Assembly: GCA_021442155.1 (NCBI GenBank)
Contig: CM038228.1
Coordinates: 86,692,114 to 86,756,113, forward strand
From: Cymbidium sinense
Taxonomy: Eukaryota > Streptophyta > Magnoliopsida > Asparagales > Orchidaceae
Direction: 5' to 3'
Length of the DNA stretch: 64,000 bases
Within the stretch, counting starts at the first letter, position 1. The number at the start of each line of letters is the position of its first letter. This document shows, piece by piece, positions 24,431 through 34,225 of this stretch. Made by a program: the position numbers and the translations under genes. The notes under the pieces were generated by a model. The model ran no database searches. It was not told the origin of the DNA and was given only the letters and a program-made list of their open reading frames with translations.

Positions 24431-25279
24431 ATCTCTCTATCTTATTCTCTAATATTCTTTTGCTAATGTTCTCAAAGATGCTCCGAGCTTTAAAACAAAT
24501 TACAAGAGTTTTCTTTATCTATTTGTCTGCATCGTAATGATATCATTGGAAGATAATTTACCATATATATTATTGTAGGACTTCTCCATTGCTCACATTA
24601 TAATATAAAAACCTCTTACAAAGTCTAAAATAGCCATGAAAAGGTTAAAACTTGCCACTAGATGACAAAGAAAGACTAAACATGTCTAGTTGGAATGAAG
24701 AAAAGGATCTAAATCGATTATTGTTTTTCTTAATGGTAAAGGCTATATTTTTATTTGATCTGGATGATAATAATGTCTATATAAAATAAGCAGTAATAAA
24801 ATCATGGTAAAAAATGCCCTAAAAATAGGAATGCGTTATATAACAATAGTTTTATTTTTTAATAGATATTATTTATAAGTGATAGTATCAACATGATAAT
24901 ATAATTATTCTAATGTCCCTAACATTCTCTCAAAAAACTCATATGTGATTGCAAGAAAAATTGAGAAATTGCCGATCAAAAGCAAAAATATGAAATATAA
25001 TATGTTTGATTCAATTGTCATTTGCTTAAATATTGTAATATTAACTAGACATTTTTTATTCAGTTATTGATATCAGTTAGTCTAATAAAATCGACTTATG
25101 TTAAATAAAAAATAGCATTTATTAAGATATTATTTATAAATTTTAATGAATCTATGTACTGATATATGTTAACACTATTATAGAAAATAAAATTTTAAAT
25201 GAGGATATTCAATTCAAAATATGGTGTGAATAGATTTCAAAAATCATACATTTATTTTAAAGTAAATATAATATGTATT
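24431..25279. other. Duplicated DAO upstream DNA and AT-rich sequence
   Basis: 24590..24730 (CCTCTTACAAAGTCTAAAAT, AACTTGCCACTAGATG) matches 31553..31660. It is the empty-site counterpart of the LTR element insertion at 27301..31544. The rest, to 25279, is AT-rich and I recognise nothing in it. Confidence 0.55.
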
Positions 25280-25374
25280 TTTTACATAACCACTGCTAAT
25301 CGTACCTAAAGTGTTACTTAACCTCACCTTAGTAGGGAGCTCAGATATACATGCCACAGAAGCCTTAATATGTG

Positions 25375-25510
25375 CAAAGCATCTTAGCCTATTGGTTGAG
25401 AGCTTTGGCTGTCAACCAAGAGGTCTTGAGTTCAAGTTCTTGTAAATGCATTATGGGTATGAGTTTGCGATTATATTAACTTAAATGTCCCCAAAACTAA
25501 GAAAAAAACC
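25375..25510 (+). mobile_element. tRNA-derived SINE inserted in a DAO exon 1 relic
   Basis: The head carries an A-box-like TAGCCTATTGG (25385..25395) followed by TTGAGAGCTTTGGCTGTCAA, then a B-box-like GAGTTCAAGTTCT (25428..25440). The spacing of about 40 bases is that of an internal RNA polymerase III promoter. It interrupts coding sequence that is continuous in DAO-A and DAO-E. Imperfect duplications (TTAATATGTGC before, TAAATATCAC after) look like target-site duplications. The body is only ~135 bp and I cannot assign a SINE family. It is too diverged to fold as a tRNA. Confidence 0.6.
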
Positions 25511-25625
25511 TAAATATCACTCATAATTTTCTCCGAGATCTCATGATCGATCACTCAGAAACAGTCTAATTCTGTCACTGCTACTAAAAGTTTCCATCCT
25601 CTTCTTCAAACATAGCTAAAGTTGT

Positions 25626-25714
25626 GTGATGAATGTGGCTAGGCATAATTAGTCGACATCACCACAAGATAAGTGGGGTGTTGGGTGGATATGCAAAAAA
25701 AAAAAAAAAAAAAA
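25626..25714 (+). mobile_element. Short insert ending in a 22-base poly(A), likely retroposed
   Basis: Between the exon 2 and exon 1 fragments lies ~67 bp of unrelated sequence (GTGGCTAGGC...GTGGGGTGTTGGGTGGATAT) ending in a pure A tract at about 25686..25707. A 3' poly(A) abutting broken coding sequence is the mark of target-primed retroposition, so this is probably a 5'-truncated LINE or SINE tail. No boxes or coding motifs are visible. Confidence 0.4.
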
Positions 25715-26465
25715 AGGTCCATCAACTGACTCATCTTCAAGAGGAACAGTAATGAATCTACTATCGATATGAACTATTTCGATAGAAGAGCCATTAATAG
25801 TTTCTTTTGTAAAATTGTATCGATTAATCCTTAAGTAGTAAATCATGAAGTTTAGGAACATATGTACTCAATAGTTCTCTGTAAGTTGAATTAGAAGAGG
25901 TAATATATTTTAAAGTAGCTTACAAATTCTATGTAATTAATTGAGCTCTATAAGGTATAATACCTTCAATTAAATGATTAAAACACAAAGTGAGCATACC
26001 AAGTGTGTTTTGTGAATAAGATGATGGAATCAAGATGATTGACATTTTTATGCAATAGTGTGTAGATAGTCGTTTTATTTAAACTACCACATTATTCAAC
26101 TAGCACGTTATCTATTGCTTTAAAAAAAAATCCAATGTTATCTAATTATTTTTTTAGAAGATTTACTACATGAGTTATAATTATTATCTATTTATATATC
26201 TACTATCTAGAATTTCATAATGATATTTTTGATGTGCTTATCATTTATTCTAACCATCACAAATTTCAAATTTTAAATATTAATTATATTTTAAATTTAA
26301 AATAAATATTATTTATTAAATTATTATCTTAAAAGTATAACATTATACAATAGATGATAGTGGATTAAAAAATTAAAAAAACAAAAGATTTATTTTGTCA
26401 AATATTTGAAAATTGAAATTTTGACTTTATAAGATTGATAATAATCGTAATTAGAGAAATATCCC

Positions 26466-26750
26466 TTATGTTGACTTAATTTGAAATAATACGCAGATGC
26501 CTAAACCGTCGTTAAAAGGAGTTAGCAGATTAGGCTCCATGTGGACACCTTTGGGAATAGTGCCTGTGTTTTGGTATTTCACTTCAGAGGGAAGCTGGAA
26601 GAGATATCTCACTAGAGCTTTCATATATGCCAAGTGTCTCGGAAGAATTCCATGATTGATCACTCAGAAGTAATCACACCCAACCACTGCTGCCTTAAAC
26701 TTCTCCTTCTCTACTTCAAGCTTCCCTAGATCAACTACTGGCTCCAAAAC
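26466..26750 (-). pseudogene. DAO relic D1: exon 1 with one in-frame stop
   Basis: The minus strand reads LEPVVDLGKLEVEKEKFKAAVVG, then a stop where the intact genes have Arg in YFR or FRV, then VINHGI, MKALVRYLFQLPSEVK, NTGTIPKG and EPN..TPFNDGLGI. The stop is a TGA where CGA is expected, so it is one transition from open. The sequence ends after GLGI without the ASxxxDIH..FCSLLDVS tail or a donor site. Its 5' end is fused directly to relic D2. Confidence 0.8.
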
Positions 26751-27020
26751 CCTCATAGAGCGGGTCCCAGTGGAGTTGGTTTTAGGTAGCCGCTTCCCAT
26801 AATAATGCTAGTGTTACAATACTTTATCTCAGAGGGGAGTTCGAAGATAGATCTCAGAATAATTTTTACATCCATTATAAGTTTTTTCAAAAATATTGTG
26901 GTTGATCACTCGAAAATAGCCTAGCCTTGTTACTGCCACGGTGCCACCATGAGCTTCTCTTTCTCTACTTCAAACTGCTCAAATTGATTACTAGGATTGA
27001 GATTCCTTCCATTGTCATTA
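26751..27020 (-). pseudogene. DAO relic D2: second exon 1 fused head-to-tail to D1
   Basis: The minus strand from 27020 reads MEGISILVI-like, then EVEKEKLM, RVINHNI-like, MDVKIIL-like, FELPSEIK, NTSIIMGSGYLKP and LYEGF. At YEGF it runs straight into the N-terminal part of D1 (VLEPVVDL). That join is what unequal crossing-over between two exon 1 copies would leave. Several frameshifts and stops are present. Upstream, 27040..27110 keeps the family's promoter block (TCTCAAAGATACTCAGA). Confidence 0.75.
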
Positions 27021-27300
27021 TCACTGATCGACCTTTTTTGTTTTTTGATTCTTTGTTGTTCTCTTTCTCTGGCTCTCAAAGATACTCAGAACTTGGAATT
27101 TTAAAATGAACGTTAAAATTTAGTGAATTATAGACGTCCTATTGATTAACAAATGAAATGCTTTTCTTTATTCATTTGATCAAATTAATTACTCTTTCTT
27201 AATGACAACATTGGAAGATGATTAAATTTATTGAATATTCACCAAATGGTGGTAACCTTCTAACGTTATTATTGGACTCGTCCATATTTCAGATTATAAT

Positions 27301-28168
27301 TATTGCGTGCTAGAAAATCAGTTGTGGTAGAGTGAAAGTTTACGCCTTAGCCTTGTTGTGAAATCCAACACACACACAGGTATTTAAAGAGTGAACAAGA
27401 AAACTCCAGAATTTTTACGTGAAAAATCTCGAAAGGAGGGGGCCACCAAGAAAAGCTTCCACTATATATTTGTTTTGGAGTACAAGTTTTCCCGATAACG
27501 GGGATTACATAATTGTATATGAGAAGGGCTGACAATGGGAATCCAAAATCAGACAACAACAGCCATATAGTCACGTTCAAGTTGTAACAGTTGTTAGTGG
27601 TAACAGATGATGGTGAATAACGGGGAACAGCCATTGACGATAAAGGTCATCATGATGGAGACCGACGGAGATTGATGACGGCGAGGATCAGCGGTGGCGG
27701 CTGACGGCTGGCGGCGGAGGCTAGCGGCGGTGGTTGGTAACCAACGGGGGTGGTCGGCGACCGTCGAGTGGTAGCATGATTATGCCTGGAGGATTTTCAA
27801 GCTTTAGAGCTCTCTCCTCTCTTTTGCTTAATGAGGGGCTATTTATAGATTGGAGGAGTGGCGTCTCTGTAAATACATGCAAAATCCGAACCACTCCTCT
27901 CCATCGGACGGCTCATGATGATTCCTTTGATCATATGATGTATTTTGTGTATTTGAATGCTCAAATGAAGTCAGAATTGTAAGATCTTGAGCGTGTTGGA
28001 TCCGGCTCGTCGAGACGCTCGATTTGACTATAAACACTCTATATTTGAGGGATATTTAGGAATTTAACTGATGTCCCAAAGTTTTCAATGATATTTTAAG
28101 TGCTTGATCTCGGCCTTTCAATTTGGACGCTTTTTTTCTCAAGATTCGTCTTTTTTTTCGTCATATCG
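27301..28168 (-). repeat. 3' LTR of the non-autonomous element
   Basis: 868 bp, aligning with the LTR at 30693..31544 apart from small indels. It carries a TATAAATAG box on the minus strand near 27838..27850, and a GGCGGC-type G-rich patch (27660..27770) that is shortened in the other LTR. Confidence 0.85.
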
Positions 28169-28804
28169 GTTGTCTATTTTTGGATGATATTATCTCAACC
28201 ATTCAAAAATATATATGTCGAATATTTGAAAATAACAAATTCTTCAATGAAATTTGCGGTTCTATTAATCATACATTCTGAAAGAACAGATCTTCATGGG
28301 AACACAAGATTATCACTACGGATCAGCGGATGTCACCGGAGGTATGCAGTGCGAATTTCAATTCTGACCCATCCGGGTACAACGGGCGCTTCATGCGCCG
28401 CATGGCGATGCATGCGGCGCCGCGCACGCGCTGATGGCGGCCGTGGCGCTTCATGTAGCTACCGCGATAGCGAGCGGCGTGTATTTGGCAGTGAGCAGCG
28501 GTCAGCGGTCCGTGGGCGGCAACGGATCGAGCGGTCGTCAGGTTATTGCGGCCAGGTCGAGGCGTGGTTCGGCGGAGCGGTCAGTGCGGAGCAGGCGACG
28601 GAGGCTGGTCGGTGAGGCAGCAGCGGAGGGAGAGGTGTGAGCCGCCACGGGCCACATTGCATGCCACGCGAAAACGTCATTTTTCCCATTTTGGCTGATC
28701 CGTTTTGAGTGATTTTGGGCAGTTTTTGACCTTTTTACCCCTACAAGGCATCTATAAAAACCCTCCTAGGGCCAAGGGAGAAGGCACTTTCTCTTCTTCT
28801 TGAA

Positions 28805-29340
28805 AGAAGGTCGTTCGGAGGCGGTCAAGGCCAGCGGTACATACGTCGTGTCTATAGTTTTCTCTCGAAAGAGGCATCAACTGTACTCGTCGTATCCGGG
28901 TTCGGAGGCAATCAAGGCCCGCGGTACATACGTCGTGTCTACAATTTTTCCTTGAAAGAGGCGTCAACTGTACTCGTCGGACCGTCCGGGTTCGGAGGCG
29001 ATCAAGGCCCGCGGTACATACGTCGTGTCTACAGTTTTCCCTCGAAAGAGGCATCAACTGTACTCGTCGGACCGTCGGGTTCGGAGGCGATCAAGGCCCG
29101 CGGTACATACGTCTTGTCTACAGTTTTTCCTAGAAAGGGGCGTCAACTATACTCATCGAACCGTCCAGGTTTGAAGGCGATCAAAGCCCGCATATCGGTC
29201 GCTGATTTCCCTCGTCAGCGTACTTTCAGTCGTCCGGGTTTGAAGGCGATCAAAGCCCGCGGTACATAAGTCGTGTCTACAATTTTTCCCTCGAAAAAGG
29301 CATCAACTGTACTCGTCGGACCGTCCGAGTTCGGAGGCGA
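28805..29340. repeat. GC-rich ~85-bp tandem repeats
   Basis: About six units contain GGAGGCGATCAAGGCCCGC, GGTACATACGTCGTGTCTAC, a TTTTCCCTCGAAAGAGGC block, and AACTGTACTCGTCGGACCGT. The units are strikingly rich in intact CpG. Open frames across them in both directions are repeat products. The same unit recurs in the sister element at 35800..36120. Confidence 0.9.
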
Positions 29341-29935
29341 ACATCGGTGACGATACCCGGAGACAGGGTTTGACGGCGATGCCCGATGATGGTGGCCGGC
29401 GATAGTGGTCGTCAGCGGCGGTGCGCTGGTTAGCCAACGGTGGCCGGCAATACGATGGTAGTGGCAATACGGCGGAGCGTCGGTAGTGGGGATGGCCGGC
29501 GATGATGTGGTGACCGAGATTGCGGCAATGGTCTGCAATACCGGCAGTAGTCGGTGCAATAAACCGAATGGATAAGACGGGGTGAAGCAACGTATTCGGC
29601 GGTATAGCGGTAGTTGGTGGCGCCGGCCAGTATGGTCGCAGCAAATGCAACCATCGGTAGCGGCCAAGTCGGTATGTCAGCGAGATGACCGGCAACGATA
29701 GTGGTACCGGCGGATGCCGGCGATGGTCAGCGGCAAATGCGACATTAGTCAGCCAGCGATGCCAACAGTGGTCAGCGGCGGCAATGGCAGTACCAGCAAT
29801 CGCGGCGCGTCAATATCTGCGGGATGACCGGCAAAGATTGCCGGCGATGGTCGGCGGTAGAAGTGAGATGGCCGTGGGTGGTCGGCATGGCAGCGGTAAC
29901 GATAATCGGCCACGTCGATAGTGGCGAGATGGACG
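29340..29935. repeat. GGCGAT/GGTGGCC-rich simple-repeat-like tract
   Basis: A ~600-bp stretch made of shuffled words such as GGCGATG, GGTCAGCGGC, GGCAATA and CCGGCGATGG, without a fixed period. It is strongly GC-rich against the AT-rich surroundings. A matching tract occurs in the sister element at 36120..36415. Confidence 0.75.
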
Positions 29936-29937
29936 CG

Positions 29938-30390
29938 ATGAGATTTTGACCTATCCGAGATGTTTGTTGAGTGTTACCCGATGAACTGCGTAAGAAGAGG
30001 TTGAATCCTGTTGAGATTTTGACCCATCGGAGGTTGTTTGTCGAGTGTTACGATAGCGTTAACGTGGAAGAGGTTGAATGAATCTGAGATTTGACCCATC
30101 CAGGTTATTTGTCGTGTTACCGATGGCGTTAACTATGGAAGAGGTTGAATTGAATCGTGAAGATTTTGACCTATCCAGGTTGTTTATTAGAGTTTTACGA
30201 TGATAACATGTATGGAAGAGGTTAAATTAATCCGAGGATTTTGACCCATCCGGGTTGTTTGCCGAGTGTTACACGCGTGGAAGAGGCGTGGATGTCCAAG
30301 GACCTTTGACCTATCCTAGGTTGTTTGTCAGGTTGTTACCCGATGACGTTAACCTGTATGGAAGAGGTCGAATCAGAACATCCGTTTGTG
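29938..30390. repeat. Six tandem ~75-bp units
   Basis: Units start near 29940, 30014, 30088, 30162, 30236 and 30302. Each contains GATTTTGACC.ATCC, GGTTGTTTGTCGAGTGTTAC and TGGAAGAGGTTGAAT in that order. This is a second tandem family inside the same element, distinct from the 85-bp units. Confidence 0.85.
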
Positions 30391-30692
30391 GTTGTAGCCA
30401 AAGTTGATCCTTAACCTTGGTCTTTTTCATTGGTATTGCTGACTTACTTCTCTAATTGATAATCAATTAGATATCCAAAATATTGATTTGGATAATCTTT
30501 TGAGATTAAGAGTTGCCCCCTAGTTTCCGACAGAATATGAAGGAACTAAGTTTGATGAATATTCATTCTTCACTTGCGCTCCTTAAAAGCTTGAAATGCT
30601 CCACCTCGATGGTGGTTTTGATCTTGTTCGAAAATTTGGTTGTCATACAAGATGAAATGATGGGAAATAGTTTCTCACAGACGGTGTCAAAC

Positions 30693-31544
30693 TATTGCGT
30701 GCTAGAAAATCAGTTGTGGTAGAGTGAAAGTTTATGCCTTAGCCTTGTTGTGAAATCCAGCACACACACAGGTATTTAAAGAGTGAACAAGAAAACTCCA
30801 AAATTTTACGTGGAAAATCTCGAAAGGAGGGAAAAAACCACAGGGCTTAGCCCATTAAAAAGCTTCCACTATATATTTGTTTTGGAGTACAAGTTTTCCC
30901 GATAACGAGATTACATAATTGTATATGAGAAGGGCGATAGAATCCCAAAATCGACAACAACCATATAGTCACGTTCAAGTTGTACGATTGCTAGTGGTAG
31001 AGATGATGGTGAAACGGCAAATGACAATGAAGGTCATGATGGAGACGGAGATTGTGGCTGCGGCGAGGAGGTGGTTAACCAACGGGGTGGTTGGCGGCAT
31101 CAGTGGTGGCATGATTATGCCTGGAGGATTTTCAAGCTTTAGAGCTCTCTCCTCTTTCTTGCTTGGCCTCCCTTATATGAGGAATGAGGGGCTATTTATA
31201 GATTGGAGGAGTGGCGTTTCTGTAAATACATGCAAAATCCGAACCACTCCTCTCCATCGGACGGCTCATGATAATTCCTTTGATCATATGATGTATTTTG
31301 TGTATTTGAATGCTCAAATGAAGTTGGAATTGTAAGATCTTGGGCTTGTTGGATTCGGCTCGTCGAGACGCTTGATTTGACTATAAACACTCCATATTTG
31401 AGAGATTTTTAAGAATTTAACTGATATCCCAAAGTTTCCAATGATATTTTAAGTACTTTATCTCGACCAGTTTCAATTTCGGATCAGCTTGCTTTCGGCA
31501 TCAAGATTCGTGTTTCGACTAGTGAAATTTTCAGGGTCATATCA
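30693..31544 (-). repeat. 5' LTR of the non-autonomous element
   Basis: 852 bp. On the minus strand it begins TGATATGACCCTG (31544) and ends GCACGCAATA (30693), then the primer-binding site. ATAAT at 31545..31549 is the target duplication. Confidence 0.85.
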
Positions 31545-31549
31545 ATAAT

Positions 31550-32417
31550 ATAGAAGCCTCTCACAAAATCTAAAAAATCCATGGAATGGTTAAAACTTGC
31601 CACTAGATGTCAAAGAAAGAGTAAGCATGTTGCGTTCAAATGACGGAAAGAATCTAAATCGAAACTCTCTCTCTCTCTCTCTCTCTCAATGGTAAGTAGT
31701 AAGAAAACTATATTTTTATGTGATTGATCTGAATATATCTATATAAAAAAGTTACATGAAAAATATCCCCAATAATAGGAATATATTATAGTAATAATAG
31801 TATAGATTTTAATAAATATTAATTATTAGAGATAGTATTAATATGATCATATAATTATTCTACTGACTCTCACATTCTGCCCAAAACTCATAATACGATT
31901 AAGAAAATGAGAATTTTTCAATCAAAAAGTAGAAATATGTAAACAGGTGAAACTTGGAGAGATGGAGCTTGAAAGAGTTTATAGTTTGGATTCTATTATG
32001 TTTGGAGCAAAGACTTCACACTGTGACAAATGTGATGCAATCGAAATTAAAGTGGAGGTGATTGTCATCATAATATGGATTTTATGATTTTTCTAAAAAT
32101 ATTTAAAATAATTTTTAAAAATTAAACATTTTTAGAAATAGCTATCATAGCTAAACAGTTTTATTTCAAATCAGACTATAAATAAAATAAAATAGATAAC
32201 ATATTAAAAGTGATCCCAAATAGGCTTTTAATGCTTAACATTAAATGATAAAAAAATAGAGTAACATGGATGTGTATGAATGACCAAGGAATCAATAATT
32301 GGTTGTTGAAAATTATGAATAGGCGATGAAATAGAAAATAAGCATTCCATTAAATATTACAAACCTGGAACTGAAGCTAAATCAAGATGATTAATGTTCA
32401 ATTTCATAGATAGTGAA
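31550..32417. other. Host flank between the LTR element and DAO-E
   Basis: 31553..31660 matches the DAO upstream flank at 24598..24730. A CT microsatellite lies at 31663..31687. The remainder is AT-rich and no gene is visible. 32340..32417 is the DAO-E 3' flank and matches 49610..49700. Confidence 0.5.
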
Positions 32418-33540
32418 TCAAGCCATCGTAGTAGCTTCATTTGCAGCCCAATGGAGAAGAACTTCGCCAGTTATTGATGGAGATGAGATCTTGATGGTTC
32501 TATACTCAATGTAGTCAAAGCCTCGGTAGAGTTGTGGATGCTCAGAATCAATCAGTTCAACTTGAGGCTCGACCTTGTAATCTTTCGGTGCAAGCATAAA
32601 TAGTGCAACTGTAATCCGTGGCTCTGTCTTCTTGCATACCACTGTATGCTTCACATTATGAACTCTTCCATTACTCCATACCTTCTCCATGCATTCAAAA
32701 TATAAAGTTTATCTTCAACATTTCTTGATTTGATTTTGATGATTAACGTTATAATATAGGTCTATTATGAATAAAAAATCATGATTACCTTTGCAATATC
32801 TCCCATATTAACAAGAAATGTTCCAGGCACAGGATCAATTGGAACAAATTTTTTAGTTGAGTCCATAATCTGAAGGCCATCAACTAACTCGTCTTCAAGA
32901 AGAATAGTAATGAAGCTATTGTCTGTATGAACTAATCCAGTAGAAGAGCTGGTAATAATCTCTTTTGTGAAATTGTATCGATTCATCCTTAAATGGCAAT
33001 GCCATTCATCAAACGAATAGCACATAATTCCTAAACTTTTGGCAACTTTGGATGCCAAATCCACGATGAGATCATGAAGCTTAGATGCATATGTACATAT
33101 AATCTCTCTGTAAATTGAATCAGAAGAGGTATTATACTATAAAAAAGCTTAAATTGAGAAAATGAAAAAGATAAAGAAAGAGAAGAAGAGAGATCTCACC
33201 TATCATGAGAGGAGACATCTAAGAGGGAGCAGAAGTTGTGAATATCGGTGGGCGAACTAGCTTCATAGATTCCTAAACCTTCGTAAAATGGAGTTTGCGG
33301 GTTAGGCTCAACGTGGCCAGTTTTGGGAATGATGTCGTCGGTGTTTCGGCGTTTCACTTCAATGGGGAGCTCGAAGAGAGATCTTACAGAAGTCTTCATA
33401 TCTACCATAAGTTTCTCAGGAATCCCATGATTGATCAGTCGGAAGTAGCCACACCCTATCAATGCTGCCTTAAGCTTCTCCTTCTCCGCTTCGAACTTCG
33501 CCAGGTCAATTAGTGGCACCAAAACTCCCTCCGATACCAT
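32418..33540 (-). CDS. DAO: DAO-E: DAO-like 2-oxoglutarate/Fe(II) dioxygenase, intact compact gene
   Basis: Model: complement of 32418..32681, 32789..33107 and 33200..33540, 307 codons plus stop. Introns are only 107 and 92 bp, GT-AG, with the same phases as DAO-A (split AG|A Arg; phase 0). The expected role is cytosolic oxidation of indole-3-acetic acid. N-terminal PLIDLAKFE, YFRLINHGIPEKLM and FELPIEVKRRNTD are present. Ligands are H174 and D176 (HTD), H232 (NVKH) and R242-I-T244. VWSNGRVHNVKH and DSEHPQLYRGFDYIEYR are typical of DAO. I start at ATG 33540 because the six codons before it have only a GTG. Exon lengths match DAO-A exactly for exons 2 and 3. No defect is visible, though expression cannot be judged. 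Confidence 0.9.
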
Positions 33541-33647
33541 TATCGTCAATTTCTTCACCTTCTACTTCTCTATTTTTCTCTTAATTGTTGCTTTCAAAGA
33601 TGCCGATTTCTATTTTTCTGAAGGACTTAATCATACTTAGCATGATT

Positions 33648-33660
33648 AATTATATAAACA
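33648..33660 (-). promoter_or_regulatory. TATA box of DAO-E
   Basis: The minus strand reads TTTATATAA at about 33650..33658, some 110 bases before the start codon, with CAACAATTAAGAG-type leader sequence between. The position is right for a plant core promoter. The start site itself is not determined. Confidence 0.5.
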
Positions 33661-34220
33661 ACTCTTAAAAAAAGTCTAAAGCGGCTAAGGGAAAAGATAA
33701 ATGTTGCCATTTGTTTGCAAAGAATAAATATGTATGTGGGTATGTGTATGGTTGTGTGAAGTTCCACCAAGTTTTAAAATTCATGCTTGAGCGCATTGTA
33801 AAATACATTAACTATTAATTTATGATTAACTCAAAATGATGAAAAGGATTTAAATAGATTTACTGCTATTATTATTATTATTTATGATATGCAGCATTAT
33901 TCATTAAACAAAATTACATTGATTTTATTTTTAATTTATCTAAATTTAAGTAATATTATTTTAAAAATTATTTTTATTACGTATTTTAATCATGAAATAA
34001 ATAAATATTTGGATCTAGATATCAAAATATTTAAAATAAATGTCCTCAATAAAATCTTTATGATTCAAGAAACGCAAAAAATAATAATATGATTTTATAT
34101 TTTGAATTTCTTTAATTGGGAAGGAAAAATATTATCATAACCAGGATGCAAGTACATAAAGTGGGTATCTTATTTCCAAAAGAACAGAAAAAAAAAAACT
34201 ATGATCCCAAAACCATAATC
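33661..34220. other. DAO-E upstream region, no other gene
   Basis: AT-rich sequence with a short (ATT)n patch near 33868..33885. The plus-strand frame 33889..34092 is isoleucine, asparagine and lysine rich and looks like chance. The region ends at the target duplication of the next LTR element, so a retrotransposon sits ~680 bp upstream of the DAO-E start. Confidence 0.45.
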
Positions 34221-34225
34221 ATAAT

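Larger units (their letters stand above)
25280..25878 (-). pseudogene. DAO relic C: exon 2 fragment and SINE-split exon 1 in scrambled order
   Basis: On the minus strand an exon 2 piece (25878..25715) keeps its AG acceptor, LRINRYNFTKET and an H-I-D metal motif, but lacks the DLASKVA.. stretch and is cut by a poly(A) run. Downstream of it, not upstream, comes an exon 1 piece: LAMFEEE...VSE*SIM (25625..25511), then a SINE (25510..25375), then ASVACISELPTKV..NT..ISSGYVK (25374..25280). Exon order is therefore reversed relative to a working gene. Either two tandem relics abut here, or the locus was rearranged. Confidence 0.75.
27301..31544 (-). mobile_element. Non-autonomous LTR retrotransposon with GC-rich repeat interior
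   Basis: LTRs are 30693..31544 (5' LTR in element sense) and 27301..28168. The target duplication ATAAT flanks it at 27296..27300 and 31545..31549. On the minus strand the LTR starts TGATATGACCC, and a canonical TATAAATA lies in each LTR near 27840 and 31190. A primer-binding site, TGACACCGTCTGTGAGA (about 30673..30689), follows the 5' LTR. It resembles the common plant TGGCGCCGTCTGTGGGA with G-to-A changes. A purine-rich tract before the other LTR is clearer in the sister copy. The ~2.5-kb interior has no gag or pol; its open frames are by-products of GC-rich repeats. The LTRs begin and end imperfectly (TA for CA, CG for TG), so it is not recent. Confidence 0.85.

Noticed and set aside
25375..25510. 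tRNA gene
   Set aside because: Only A- and B-box-like words are present; the acceptor stem and anticodon arm do not pair, so a SINE is the better reading.
28100..29921. Several overlapping open frames of 70 to 170 codons on both strands
   Set aside because: They cross GC-rich tandem repeats inside the non-autonomous LTR element, are open in several frames at once, and repeat the same peptides.
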